NCBI GenBank assembly: GCA_023419095.1
Contig: JAEZYN010000092.1
Span: 1-6,288 of the forward strand
Reading direction: 5' to 3'
DNA: 6,288 bases
Source: Bacteroidota bacterium
GTDB taxonomy: Bacteria > Bacteroidota > Bacteroidia > Flavobacteriales > Weeksellaceae
Under the pieces are notes generated by a model that was given only the letters and a program-made list of their open reading frames with translations, had not been told where the DNA came from and ran no database searches. Positions within the stretch are counted from its first letter, which is position 1. Each line of letters starts with the position of its first letter. Positions 1 through 6,113 of this stretch are shown piece after piece. The position numbers were made by a program, and so were the translations under genes.

Positions 1-767
1 GGATTCACCACCTGATGGATGGTAGATTTCAGTTTATTGTTGGTGTGTCGGGACAGCATATCCCCTACGTTAATCATCAGTTCATCGGGCTCTGCAATGG
101 CATCAATCCATTCGCCGTCATGATTCATTACTTGAAGTCCTCGTCCCTGTGCGCCCATGAGAAGCGTAATCAGGTTGATATCGCCATGTGCAGCTGCACG
201 AACCGCATTATCAGGCTCTTCGGTAATTGGTGGATAATGAATCGGTCTTAAAATAGAATTGCCTTCGCCCACATATTTGTCGAAGTAAAATTCATCCAAA
301 CCAAGGTGCAGGGCCAAAGCCCGCAGCACAAAAACGCCGGTTTTCTCGAGCATTTTATAGGCTTCTTTTCCCACCTGATTAAATTTTGGAACTTCGCTAA
401 CTTCCACGTTATCCGGGTACACCGAGGAATATTTGGAGCCGTCTTCAAGATACTGACCGAAATGCCAGAACTCCTTTAAATCCCCTTTTTTAAAACCTTT
501 CGCGGTTTCTTTCCCGAAACCCACATAGCCGCGCTGGCCACCAATTCCCGGGATTTCGTACTTCTGCTTGGTCTCCACCGGCAGATCGAAGAAATTCTTC
601 ACTTCGCTGTACAGTTCATCCACCAATTTGTCATCCAGAAAGTGACCTTTAAGGGCAACAAAGCCGATTTCTTCGTATGCTTTTCCGATTTCATTTACAA
701 ATTTTTGTTTGCGTTCCGGGTCGTCCGAAAGGAAATCACGCAAATCCACACTGGGAATTTTATTCAT
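1..767 (-). CDS. 2OG-Fe(II) oxygenase, isopenicillin N synthase-like family (C-terminus cut by window edge)
   Basis: This is the N-terminal 255 residues of a non-haem iron, 2-oxoglutarate-dependent oxygenase. The start is MNKIPSVDLRDFL, typical of the DIOX_N domain (roughly residues 5-110); the 2OG-FeII_Oxy jelly-roll domain begins near residue 165. The sequence shows the family's LRPIHYPP signature (residues 173-180), the iron ligands H194 and D196 in AAHGDIN, and the distal iron ligand H251 in STIHQVV. The arginine that binds the co-substrate carboxylate (RxS motif) would lie just beyond the edge. Family members are usually about 310-330 residues, so some 60-70 are missing. The reading frame is unbroken and all three iron ligands are present, so it should be active. 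The substrate cannot be told from sequence; the name reflects fold similarity and does not imply antibiotic synthesis. It is divergent from menD. No exact promoter element was found upstream; TAATTTAG (791-798, minus strand) is one mismatch from TAnnTTTG. Confidence 0.88.
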   Translation of the reverse strand, partial: MNKIPSVDLRDFLSDDPERKQKFVNEIGKAYEEIGFVALKGHFLDDKLVDELYSEVKNFFDLPVETKQKYEIPGIGGQRGYVGFGKETAKGFKKGDLKEFWHFGQYLEDGSKYSSVYPDNVEVSEVPKFNQVGKEAYKMLEKTGVFVLRALALHLGLDEFYFDKYVGEGNSILRPIHYPPITEEPDNAVRAAAHGDINLITLLMGAQGRGLQVMNHDGEWIDAIAEPDELMINVGDMLSRHTNNKLKSTIHQVVN

Positions 768-850
768 CTGATTGGATTAAAAATTGTCCCGCTAAATTAG
801 GATTTTTGCTTTATATCTTTCGCCTGCTCTTCGCTACATAATATTATCTT

Positions 851-858
851 TAAATTTG
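851..858 (+). promoter_or_regulatory. menD promoter, -7 element TAAATTTG
   Basis: TAAATTTG matches the Bacteroidota primary-sigma -7 consensus TAnnTTTG exactly and ends 20 bp before the menD start codon, giving an estimated 5' leader of about 15 nt. I could not find the partner -33 TTTG at the usual spacing of about 19 bp. No Shine-Dalgarno sequence lies before the ATG, which is normal for this phylum. Confidence 0.5.
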
Positions 859-878
859 CATACAGTCCACATTCAAAC

Positions 879-2546
879 ATGAAACAATACTCATCTAAGC
901 GAAGCATCCAGATCCTGACGCACCTTTTGAAAGAATACGGAATTTTCAATGTTGTGATATCGCCCGGATCGCGCAACGCACCTCTCGCCATTCACTTTTC
1001 AGAAACCGACGAAATGAACTGCTACAGCATCGTTGATGAACGAAGTGCGGGTTTTGTAGGTTTAGGAATGGCCAAAAGCGAGAAAAAGCCTGTCGCGGTA
1101 ACGTGCACAAGCGGTTCCGCGTCGGCCAATTATTATCCGGCGGTTACCGAAGCATTTTATTCAAATATTCCGTTACTGCTGCTTACGGCCGACAGGCCGA
1201 CAAATTATGTGGATATTTTCGATGGCCAGACGATTCGGCAAAAGGACATTTATCAACAACATTCTTACGGCGATTTTCAATTGCTCGAAGATTCTGAAGA
1301 AAACGCAGACGAACATAATTTCAGCCTGATTAAAACAGCAATTGAAATCTGCATTGAAAAACAAGGGCCCGTACACATCAATATTCCGCTCGAAGAACCC
1401 CTCTACGAAATGGTTTCAGAATTGCCCGTTTTTCCCAGCGTTGAAAAACATCTGACAAAAAAATCGTTCATTCTGCCTTCACATGTGACTGCGAACTGGA
1501 ATCTTTCGAAAAGAGTCCTGATCTTGGTAGGAACGAGAGATTATAGCGAGGAACTTGAAGTACAACTGGCCCAATTGGTAAAAAACCACAGCGCCGTGGT
1601 GCTCACAGAAGCGAGTTCGAACCTTCATCATGAAAAATTCTTCGCTCATATAGACCGTTATATCTTCAGTTTTAAAGATGAAGATTTCAAAACGTATGCC
1701 CCGGATTTACTGATAACCATTGGGCAGAATGTAGTTTCGAAAAAAATAAAACAGTTTTTGCGCAAGGCGAAACCGAAAAATCACTGGCATATAGATGAAT
1801 TCTGGCATCCCGATACTTTTTTCACACTTACCTATAAAGCCCAGACCAAACCGGAACTTTTCTTCAGCCAGTTACTGAAATCCATAACACCGGAACCGCA
1901 GGCTTATTTTAATCTTTGGGATGTCCTTCGCGACAAAAGAGACCGTAAGCATCAGGAATATTGCCTCAAAACCGACTTTTCTGATTTTAAGGTTTTTGAA
2001 CTGCTCGCTGAAAAAATTCCGGAAAACATCAATCTGCATTTCAGCAATTCGTCGGCAATACGATATGCGCAGCTTTTTGACTTTAAGGAAAACAACATTT
2101 TCTGCAACCGCGGTACCAGCGGAATCGACGGCTCAACTTCCACTGCGATGGGTTATGCGATGCGAAATACAGCACAAACAGTGTTGGTGACGGGCGACGT
2201 GAGTTTCTTTTATGATATCAACGGACTGTGGAATCCCTACATTCCGCCTTACACCAGAATTATCATTTTTAATAATGGTGGCGGCGACATTTTTAAAATC
2301 ATTCCCGGACCGGATTCTACCAATGCACTGGAAGAATTCATCCTTACAAAACACCGGAAAACTGCTGAACATCTAGCCAAACATTTCGGTTTTGCCTATA
2401 CGAAAGTAGATGATGAAGATACATTTTCCCGCGTTCTCGATAATTTCTTTAAACCGGACACCCAGCCGAAAATCCTGGAGGTGGACACGCAGGAAATTGA
2501 AAACGCGGCAGTCCTTAAAGCTTATTTTGAATTTTTAAAAGATTAA
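879..2546 (+). CDS. menD: 2-succinyl-5-enolpyruvyl-6-hydroxy-3-cyclohexene-1-carboxylate synthase (MenD)
   Basis: MenD is the cytoplasmic ThDP- and Mg-dependent enzyme that joins isochorismate to the succinic semialdehyde unit from decarboxylated 2-oxoglutarate, giving SEPHCHC in menaquinone synthesis. The 555-residue length is normal for the family. The N-terminal pyrimidine-binding domain carries SPGSRNAPLA (residues 28-37) with S31/R32 and the ThDP-activating glutamate E54 in VDERSAGF. The C-terminal diphosphate-binding domain carries RGTSGIDGS (411-419) and the metal/ThDP motif GDVSFFYDING (from G439) ending in NNGGGDIF (465-472). The ATG start puts the conserved N-terminal region at the expected distance and fits the promoter upstream. 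No other men gene is visible. The next gene downstream is an unrelated lipoprotein 78 bp away, so menD looks monocistronic here. The frame is intact and key residues are present. Identification is firm. Confidence 0.97.
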   Translation: MKQYSSKRSIQILTHLLKEYGIFNVVISPGSRNAPLAIHFSETDEMNCYSIVDERSAGFVGLGMAKSEKKPVAVTCTSGSASANYYPAVTEAFYSNIPLLLLTADRPTNYVDIFDGQTIRQKDIYQQHSYGDFQLLEDSEENADEHNFSLIKTAIEICIEKQGPVHINIPLEEPLYEMVSELPVFPSVEKHLTKKSFILPSHVTANWNLSKRVLILVGTRDYSEELEVQLAQLVKNHSAVVLTEASSNLHHEKFFAHIDRYIFSFKDEDFKTYAPDLLITIGQNVVSKKIKQFLRKAKPKNHWHIDEFWHPDTFFTLTYKAQTKPELFFSQLLKSITPEPQAYFNLWDVLRDKRDRKHQEYCLKTDFSDFKVFELLAEKIPENINLHFSNSSAIRYAQLFDFKENNIFCNRGTSGIDGSTSTAMGYAMRNTAQTVLVTGDVSFFYDINGLWNPYIPPYTRIIIFNNGGGDIFKIIPGPDSTNALEEFILTKHRKTAEHLAKHFGFAYTKVDDEDTFSRVLDNFFKPDTQPKILEVDTQEIENAAVLKAYFEFLKD

Positions 2547-2590
2547 GAACTGAATAAAGGTTTGAATTTTGGTCATGAATTTGTTAATGC

Positions 2591-2614
2591 TTTTTAAAGT
2601 TTCAACTTTAAAAA
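2591..2614 (+). repeat. Perfect 10-bp inverted repeat (hairpin) between menD and the lipoprotein gene
   Basis: TTTTTAAAGT (2591-2600) and its exact reverse complement ACTTTAAAAA (2605-2614) flank the 4-base loop TTCA. The hairpin starts 45 bp after the menD stop and ends 10 bp before the lipoprotein start codon. It lacks a GC-rich stem and is not followed by a clean T run on the plus strand, so it is a weak terminator candidate for menD. It could instead be an operator or 5' leader hairpin of the lipoprotein gene. TAAAGTTT inside it only loosely resembles the -7 element. Role undecided. Confidence 0.5.
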
Positions 2615-2624
2615 TTATATTCTT

Positions 2625-2948
2625 ATGAAAAATACCATATTAATCGTAGCCTTGATTTTTTTAACATCGTGTTCACAGACGGAAACAAAAACTGAAACCA
2701 TTGAAAATCCGGACGGTACTACTTCGGTAAAAGTCATTGAAACCGAAAAAACCTCAGCACTGGATTCTGCCACAGTTCAGGCAACCGTGGATAACGCAAA
2801 AGAAAAACTGAATGAGGCAGGAAAGACCCTCAACGAAGCCGGACGGGACATCAAGGTCGCAGCGAAAAAAGGTGCTGAAAAGGTAGAAAAGGGCGCAGAA
2901 AAAATCGAAGCCGACCTGACAACGAAAAAGCGCGATACGGTAAGGTAA
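2625..2948 (+). CDS. Small lipoprotein with helical heptad repeats, function unknown
   Basis: The 107-residue protein has a short type II signal peptide: MKNT, a hydrophobic stretch (residues 5-13) and the lipobox LTSC, with C16 as the lipidated cysteine. It should therefore be membrane-anchored and face the periplasm or cell surface. After a Thr/Glu-rich linker (17-50) the rest is highly charged and strongly helix-forming, with two pairs of tandem seven-residue repeats: KLNEAGK/TLNEAGR (61-74) and KGAEKVE/KGAEKIE (82-95). This pattern suggests an amphipathic helix or coiled coil, as in many small envelope-stress or YtxH/LEA-like proteins. I do not recognise a named family and assign no function. 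The start is supported by the signal peptide. Its stop codon is 2 bp from the stop of the opposing GH3 gene. Base and codon use look like those of its neighbours. Confidence 0.85.
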   Translation: MKNTILIVALIFLTSCSQTETKTETIENPDGTTSVKVIETEKTSALDSATVQATVDNAKEKLNEAGKTLNEAGRDIKVAAKKGAEKVEKGAEKIEADLTTKKRDTVR

Positions 2949-2950
2949 AC

Positions 2951-4465
2951 TTACCCGTTCATTTCCAGAATGGGATCAATATATTCGCGGTCATTACTCA
3001 AACGCGGAACCTTGTTCTGGCCACCCAGCTTTCCGCGAGCCGACATCCAGTTATAAAACAGTTGCGGTTTGGCGACATGAACAAGAGGCCTTTTAAGCGT
3101 CATGTTGTTGTAACGTTTCGCCTCGTAATCGGAGTTCAGTGACTTTAATTCATTGTCAAAAATATCGGTGAAACGTTCAAGATCTTCCGGATGTTGGGTA
3201 AATTCAAAAATCCATTCGTGAGCGCCGCTGTCGCCGTCTTTCATAAAAACCGGTGCGCCGGTAAAATCGCAGATATCAGCGCCGGTTTCAGCACAGGCCT
3301 TTGCCAACGCTGCTTCCACGTTATCGATCATCAGTTCTTCGCCAAATGCATTGATGTAATGTTTGGTTCGGCCTGAAATCTTTATTCTAAACGGTGCCAA
3401 TGAAGTAAAACGCACGGTATCGCCGATCAAATACCGCCAGAGACCGCTGTTGGTGGTAATCACCATGGCGTAGTTCTTGCCGATTTCTACTTCGGAAAGT
3501 GGAACCGCCTGCCGGTCTTCGCGGTGGAAAGTATCCATCGGAATAAATTCATAGAAAATGCCGTAATCAAGCATCAGCAGCATTTCGTCGCTGCCGTGGC
3601 GGTCCTGAATGGCGAAAAATCCTTCCGACGCGTTATAAATTTCGTAGTAATTGATGTCTTTCCCGATGATTTTGCGGTACTGTTCACGATAAGGTTTAAA
3701 ACTGATTCCGCCGTGAAAGAAGACTTCGAGGTTTGGCCAAAGTTCAGAAATGGTCGCATGACCGGTTTCATTCAACGTTCTCTGCAAAAGTACCATCATC
3801 CAACTCGGAACGCCCGTAATGCTTCCCACATCCTCATTTTTCACTTCTGAAACTATTGCCTTCAGTTTGCTTTCCCATTCGGACATCAGCGAAACTTTCT
3901 TGCTTGGTGTTGTGGTAATTTCAACCCAAAACGGCAGATTTTCAATCATAATCGCAGAAAGGTCGCCGAATTTAGTATTGTAATCTTCGTACAATTCGGC
4001 ACTTCCGCCGAGCCTTAAATTTTTATTTAAAAAGAGCGTGTTTTCCGGATGGTTATTGGCGTAGATCGAGAGCAAATCTTTACCTGCTTTAAAATGGCAA
4101 TCTTCTAAACTTTCCTCAGAGATCGGAATGAATTTACTTTTTGCATTGGTGGTGCCGGAAGACTTCGCGAATTTCCGGATATAACCGGGCCAGAAAACAT
4201 CAGGCGCGCCGCGGCGCGCTTTTTCGATGAAAGGTTCGAAATCTTCGTAAGTAACGATGGGAACATTGCGGCGGAAATCTTCATAATCTGATATTGAACT
4301 GAAACCGTGAATTTTTCCGTAATCTGTATTTTCAGCATGATAGAGCTGAGAAAAAAGTACTCCGTTTTGTGTTTCGATCGGCATTTTGATGAAATTCTCA
4401 ATCTGATCAATCCGTTGCCGTATGAACCAATTCACTACCGTATTAAAAAGTGTTTTCGTCGCCAT
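2951..4465 (-). CDS. GH3-family (auxin-responsive GH3-like) adenylating enzyme
   Basis: This 504-residue protein belongs to the GH3 branch (Pfam GH3) of the acyl-adenylate-forming ANL superfamily. Plant GH3 enzymes activate a carboxylic acid (auxin, jasmonate, benzoates) with ATP and join it to an amino acid. Visible motifs are the ATP-binding loop SSGTTNAKSK (102-111), YNASEGFF (277-284; YASSE in plants), YLIGDTVRF (345-353), the hinge-region GRTKHYINAFGEEL (365-378), and the C-terminal GGQNKVPRL (481-489), matching the NQYKxPR of plant enzymes, with K485 at the catalytic lysine position. All core motifs are intact. Homologues are common in Bacteroidota, but I know of no established substrate for them, so only carboxylate adenylation is inferred. 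No signal peptide: cytoplasmic. The start MATKTLFNTVVNWFIRQRI fits the usual N-terminal helix. A -7 element ends only 6 bp upstream, suggesting an almost leaderless mRNA. It is separated from the upstream bacilliredoxin gene by a terminator. Confidence 0.93.
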   Translation of the reverse strand: MATKTLFNTVVNWFIRQRIDQIENFIKMPIETQNGVLFSQLYHAENTDYGKIHGFSSISDYEDFRRNVPIVTYEDFEPFIEKARRGAPDVFWPGYIRKFAKSSGTTNAKSKFIPISEESLEDCHFKAGKDLLSIYANNHPENTLFLNKNLRLGGSAELYEDYNTKFGDLSAIMIENLPFWVEITTTPSKKVSLMSEWESKLKAIVSEVKNEDVGSITGVPSWMMVLLQRTLNETGHATISELWPNLEVFFHGGISFKPYREQYRKIIGKDINYYEIYNASEGFFAIQDRHGSDEMLLMLDYGIFYEFIPMDTFHREDRQAVPLSEVEIGKNYAMVITTNSGLWRYLIGDTVRFTSLAPFRIKISGRTKHYINAFGEELMIDNVEAALAKACAETGADICDFTGAPVFMKDGDSGAHEWIFEFTQHPEDLERFTDIFDNELKSLNSDYEAKRYNNMTLKRPLVHVAKPQLFYNWMSARGKLGGQNKVPRLSNDREYIDPILEMNG

Positions 4466-4471
4466 CAGTCA

Positions 4472-4479
4472 CAAATATA
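4472..4479 (-). promoter_or_regulatory. GH3 gene promoter, -7 element TATATTTG
   Basis: Read on the minus strand, TATATTTG is an exact match to TAnnTTTG. It ends just 6 bp before the ATG at 4465, so transcription would start within a few bases of the start codon. No -33 TTTG is seen at the normal spacing; the nearest one upstream lies only 11 bp away. Confidence 0.5.
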
Positions 4480-4512
4480 ACGTTTTTGGGCAAATGCTTC
4501 GCATGTCATTAA

Positions 4513-4545
4513 ATAAAAAAAAATTCCGCCTTAACAGCGGAATTT
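4513..4545 (-). terminator. Rho-independent terminator of the bacilliredoxin gene
   Basis: The stem is AAATTCCGC (4521-4529) paired with GCGGAATTT (4537-4545), 9 bp perfect with a 7-base loop. On the minus strand the 3' arm runs into an uninterrupted T tract followed by ATTT. It lies 22 bp after the bacilliredoxin stop and points in the same direction, so it ends that transcript before the GH3 gene. The plus-strand side has no T tract, so the terminator is one-directional. Confidence 0.85.
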
Positions 4546-4550
4546 ATATG

Positions 4551-4566
4551 AACTAAAATATTAGTT
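4551..4566. repeat. Short inverted repeat between bacilliredoxin stop and terminator
   Basis: AACTAA (4551-4556) and TTAGTT (4561-4566) pair around the loop AATA. The hairpin is AT-only except for one base pair and sits directly between the stop codon and the strong terminator. It may simply stabilise the transcript end, or it may be chance in AT-rich DNA. Confidence 0.35.
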
Positions 4567-4567
4567 T

Positions 4568-4978
4568 TTAACAATATTCATCATAAGCAGCCTGAAGGTT
4601 GGCAGCAATAGCGCCTGCAGGATTTCCCTCAATATGGTGTCTTTCGAGCATGTGAACCAATTCACCATCTTTAAATAAAGCGACACTCGGAGAACTCGGT
4701 GGGAATGGCGCCATAAATCTGCGCGCTTCAGCTACCGCATCTTTATCAAAACCTGCGAAAACCGTCACTAAATTGTCGGGTTTTTTATCACCGGTCAGTG
4801 AAAACACAACTCCCGGACGCGCCGCGCCGGCTGCGCAACCGCAAACTGAATTTACCACCACAAGGGTAGTTCCGCTTTTGTTGATCGCCTCCGTAACTTC
4901 CTGTGGCGTACGAAGATCCGAAAATCCTTTATCTGTAAGTTCAGCCTTCATCGGCAATACTAATTCTTCTGGATACAT
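4568..4978 (-). CDS. Bacilliredoxin, BrxA/BrxB (YphP/YqiW, DUF1094) family
   Basis: This 136-residue cytoplasmic, thioredoxin-fold protein resembles Bacillus subtilis YphP (BrxA). In firmicutes these proteins remove bacillithiol from S-bacillithiolated proteins after oxidative stress. The sequence shows the family's TTLVVVNSVCGCAAGAARPG block (38-56, active-site C46-G-C48), PDNLVTVFAG, PPSSPSVALFKDGE with the conserved SPS, the ERHHIEG block, and the characteristic last-residue cysteine C136. Length matches the family (about 140). The start MYPEELVLPMKAEL aligns with the family N-terminus after a few residues, so the ATG is well chosen. It is flanked by its own promoter and terminator, so probably a single-gene unit. 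Whether BrxA or BrxB is the better name cannot be decided, so no symbol is given. That the partner thiol here is bacillithiol is inferred from the family; no bsh gene is in the window. Confidence 0.94.
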   Translation of the reverse strand: MYPEELVLPMKAELTDKGFSDLRTPQEVTEAINKSGTTLVVVNSVCGCAAGAARPGVVFSLTGDKKPDNLVTVFAGFDKDAVAEARRFMAPFPPSSPSVALFKDGELVHMLERHHIEGNPAGAIAANLQAAYDEYC

Positions 4979-5015
4979 ATCTAATGTTTTAAGTTTAACA
5001 ATAATTTTTGTGCTG

Positions 5016-5023
5016 CAAATTTA
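5016..5023 (-). promoter_or_regulatory. Bacilliredoxin gene promoter, -7 element TAAATTTG
   Basis: On the minus strand TAAATTTG matches TAnnTTTG exactly, 37 bp upstream of the ATG at 4978, giving an estimated leader of about 30 nt that is A/T-rich and has no Shine-Dalgarno sequence. No good -33 TTTG is seen at the usual spacing. Confidence 0.5.
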
Positions 5024-5056
5024 AGGCATTTTATATAACTTAAATTATACACAGTC

Positions 5057-5072
5057 AATGATCAAAATCATT
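5057..5072. promoter_or_regulatory. Dyad AATGAT-N4-ATCATT upstream of the bacilliredoxin promoter, possible regulator site
   Basis: AATGAT (5057-5062) and ATCATT (5067-5072) are perfect inverted repeats around CAAA. The centre is about 55 bp upstream of the transcription start estimated from the -7 element, where activator sites often lie. The half-site and N4 spacing resemble Crp/Fnr-type operators (TTGAT-N4-ATCAA) with changed outer bases. It is not followed by a T tract, so it is not a terminator for the gene ending at 5123. The regulatory role is inference. Confidence 0.3.
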
Positions 5073-5122
5073 CCAAAAGCAACGAATGGTCTTTTTGTCA
5101 TATTAATTGTGCAAAGATTTCT

Positions 5123-6013
5123 TTATTTCAAAAAATTGGGCGTTAAACTTCTAAAACGGAATGTAGTTCCAAACCGGATTTGCTCGTAAGGGAAGTGCCG
5201 CACGCCATGCTGATACTGCAAAAATAATATTAGATTTTGCCGAAAGTAATTGAGGCGCGAGGCGACGACAAGCGGCTTGTTACCGTAATCTGCCGCACGG
5301 TTTATCCATCCATTGTACCCTGAAAATGTATTTTCCCAGCTCCATTTTTCATTTTTAAGAATAACTTTACAACCGTACATCACAGCATCGTCCTGCACAT
5401 TATTTTGTGGAGTCTGCACATCCCACGAATAAAATCCAAGATTACCTACAAGCCTTAGCTCATCGATAAAGAAGTTCGTAAAACTGAAGCTTTTTCCCGC
5501 TTCCAAATCAAAATAATAGCCGGCTGTGTTGAAGTACCGCCTGTTTCTGAATCCCGTGCCTGACGCAGTTTTGAGTGTTGTGTTCAGGATAACTGCGGGG
5601 CGGGCACGAAGTTCTTTTGCAAGTGAAATTCGGGTCTGAAAATAAAGATCCCCCGTTGAAAATCCCGACTTTTCCTCAAGCATCATCCTTCGGGCATATT
5701 CATCATCTGCGACTTGGTAATGCTCTATAAAAGGCGTCCAGATCTTTACTGAAACCTTTTGCGGTATCAGCGGTATTTCTGCGCTTAGATAAAAAGTCTC
5801 AGTCTGGTCGCCATGACCGAAATAGCGGTCTGCAAATACCGATATAGAAGTAGTCTGGGGGATTGTTGCATCGGTAAATTCGGGAACCGGATTGGCGTTG
5901 GGCCCAAACCAGTTTGTGGAATGATGAATGAGCGTCTGTGAAAATGCAGGTTCGCTGAACACGCACACAAGCGCAAACAGCACCCTGCGAATGACAAGGA
6001 AAGTAAGATTCAT
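5123..6013 (-). CDS. Secreted, probable outer-membrane beta-barrel protein, function unknown
   Basis: The 296-residue protein begins with a type I signal peptide: MNLTFLVIRR, a hydrophobic core (residues 11-20) and a likely cleavage after AFS (about residue 25). The mature part has a run of short segments with alternating polar and aromatic/hydrophobic residues, for example VSVKIWTPF, LYFQTRISL, YYFDLEAG, LNYFRQNLILFLQYQHG and a final IRFGTTFRFRSL, separated by polar loops. That is how outer-membrane beta-barrel strands look. There is no TonB box, plug or known domain that I can recognise, and no function is offered. The frame stays open 63 codons further upstream to an ATG at 6202, but that extension would run through a terminator and overlap the preceding gene, and would bury the signal peptide. 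ATG 6013 is therefore the start. Only an imperfect -7 element, TAATTTTA (6028-6035), lies upstream. It points the same way as the bacilliredoxin gene but is 144 bp from it. Confidence 0.82.
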   Translation of the reverse strand: MNLTFLVIRRVLFALVCVFSEPAFSQTLIHHSTNWFGPNANPVPEFTDATIPQTTSISVFADRYFGHGDQTETFYLSAEIPLIPQKVSVKIWTPFIEHYQVADDEYARRMMLEEKSGFSTGDLYFQTRISLAKELRARPAVILNTTLKTASGTGFRNRRYFNTAGYYFDLEAGKSFSFTNFFIDELRLVGNLGFYSWDVQTPQNNVQDDAVMYGCKVILKNEKWSWENTFSGYNGWINRAADYGNKPLVVASRLNYFRQNLILFLQYQHGVRHFPYEQIRFGTTFRFRSLTPNFLK

Positions 6014-6047
6014 AGTTATAGTTTGTTTAAAATTAGCGAATTGCGAC

Positions 6048-6079
6048 AAATAAAAACCCGAAACATTAAAGTTTCGGGT
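6048..6079 (-). terminator. Strong rho-independent terminator downstream of yqeY
   Basis: ACCCGAAAC (6056-6064) pairs perfectly with GTTTCGGGT (6071-6079) around a 6-base loop. Read on the minus strand the hairpin is followed directly by TTTTTATTTG. It lies about 80 bp past the stop of the YqeY-like gene and 42 bp before the beta-barrel gene start, so it insulates the latter from upstream transcription. Confidence 0.88.
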
Positions 6080-6113
6080 CTCAATCAAATCGATATGCAA
6101 AGGATGGATATCC

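Noticed and set aside
15..448. Short open frames on both strands within the left-edge oxygenase
   Set aside because: They are out of frame with the unbroken 255-codon oxygenase reading frame, which carries all family motifs.
2944..2955. Palindrome GGTAA-AC-TTACC at the convergent junction as a bidirectional terminator
   Set aside because: The stem is only 5 bp with a 2-base loop and there is no T tract on either side.
3524..3850. 108-codon open frame on the plus strand inside the GH3 gene
   Set aside because: It is antisense to a gene with intact conserved motifs, shows no recognisable domain, and has no promoter-like element; open frames of this size opposite a real gene are common.
4773..5024. 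83-codon plus-strand open frame over the bacilliredoxin 5' end and promoter
   Set aside because: It is antisense to the conserved CGC region and runs through the promoter; composition looks like a shadow.
5067..5099. CATTC/GAATG hairpin followed by CTTTTTG as a terminator on the plus strand
   Set aside because: The stem is 5 bp with a 10-base loop, and no plus-strand gene lies upstream to be terminated.
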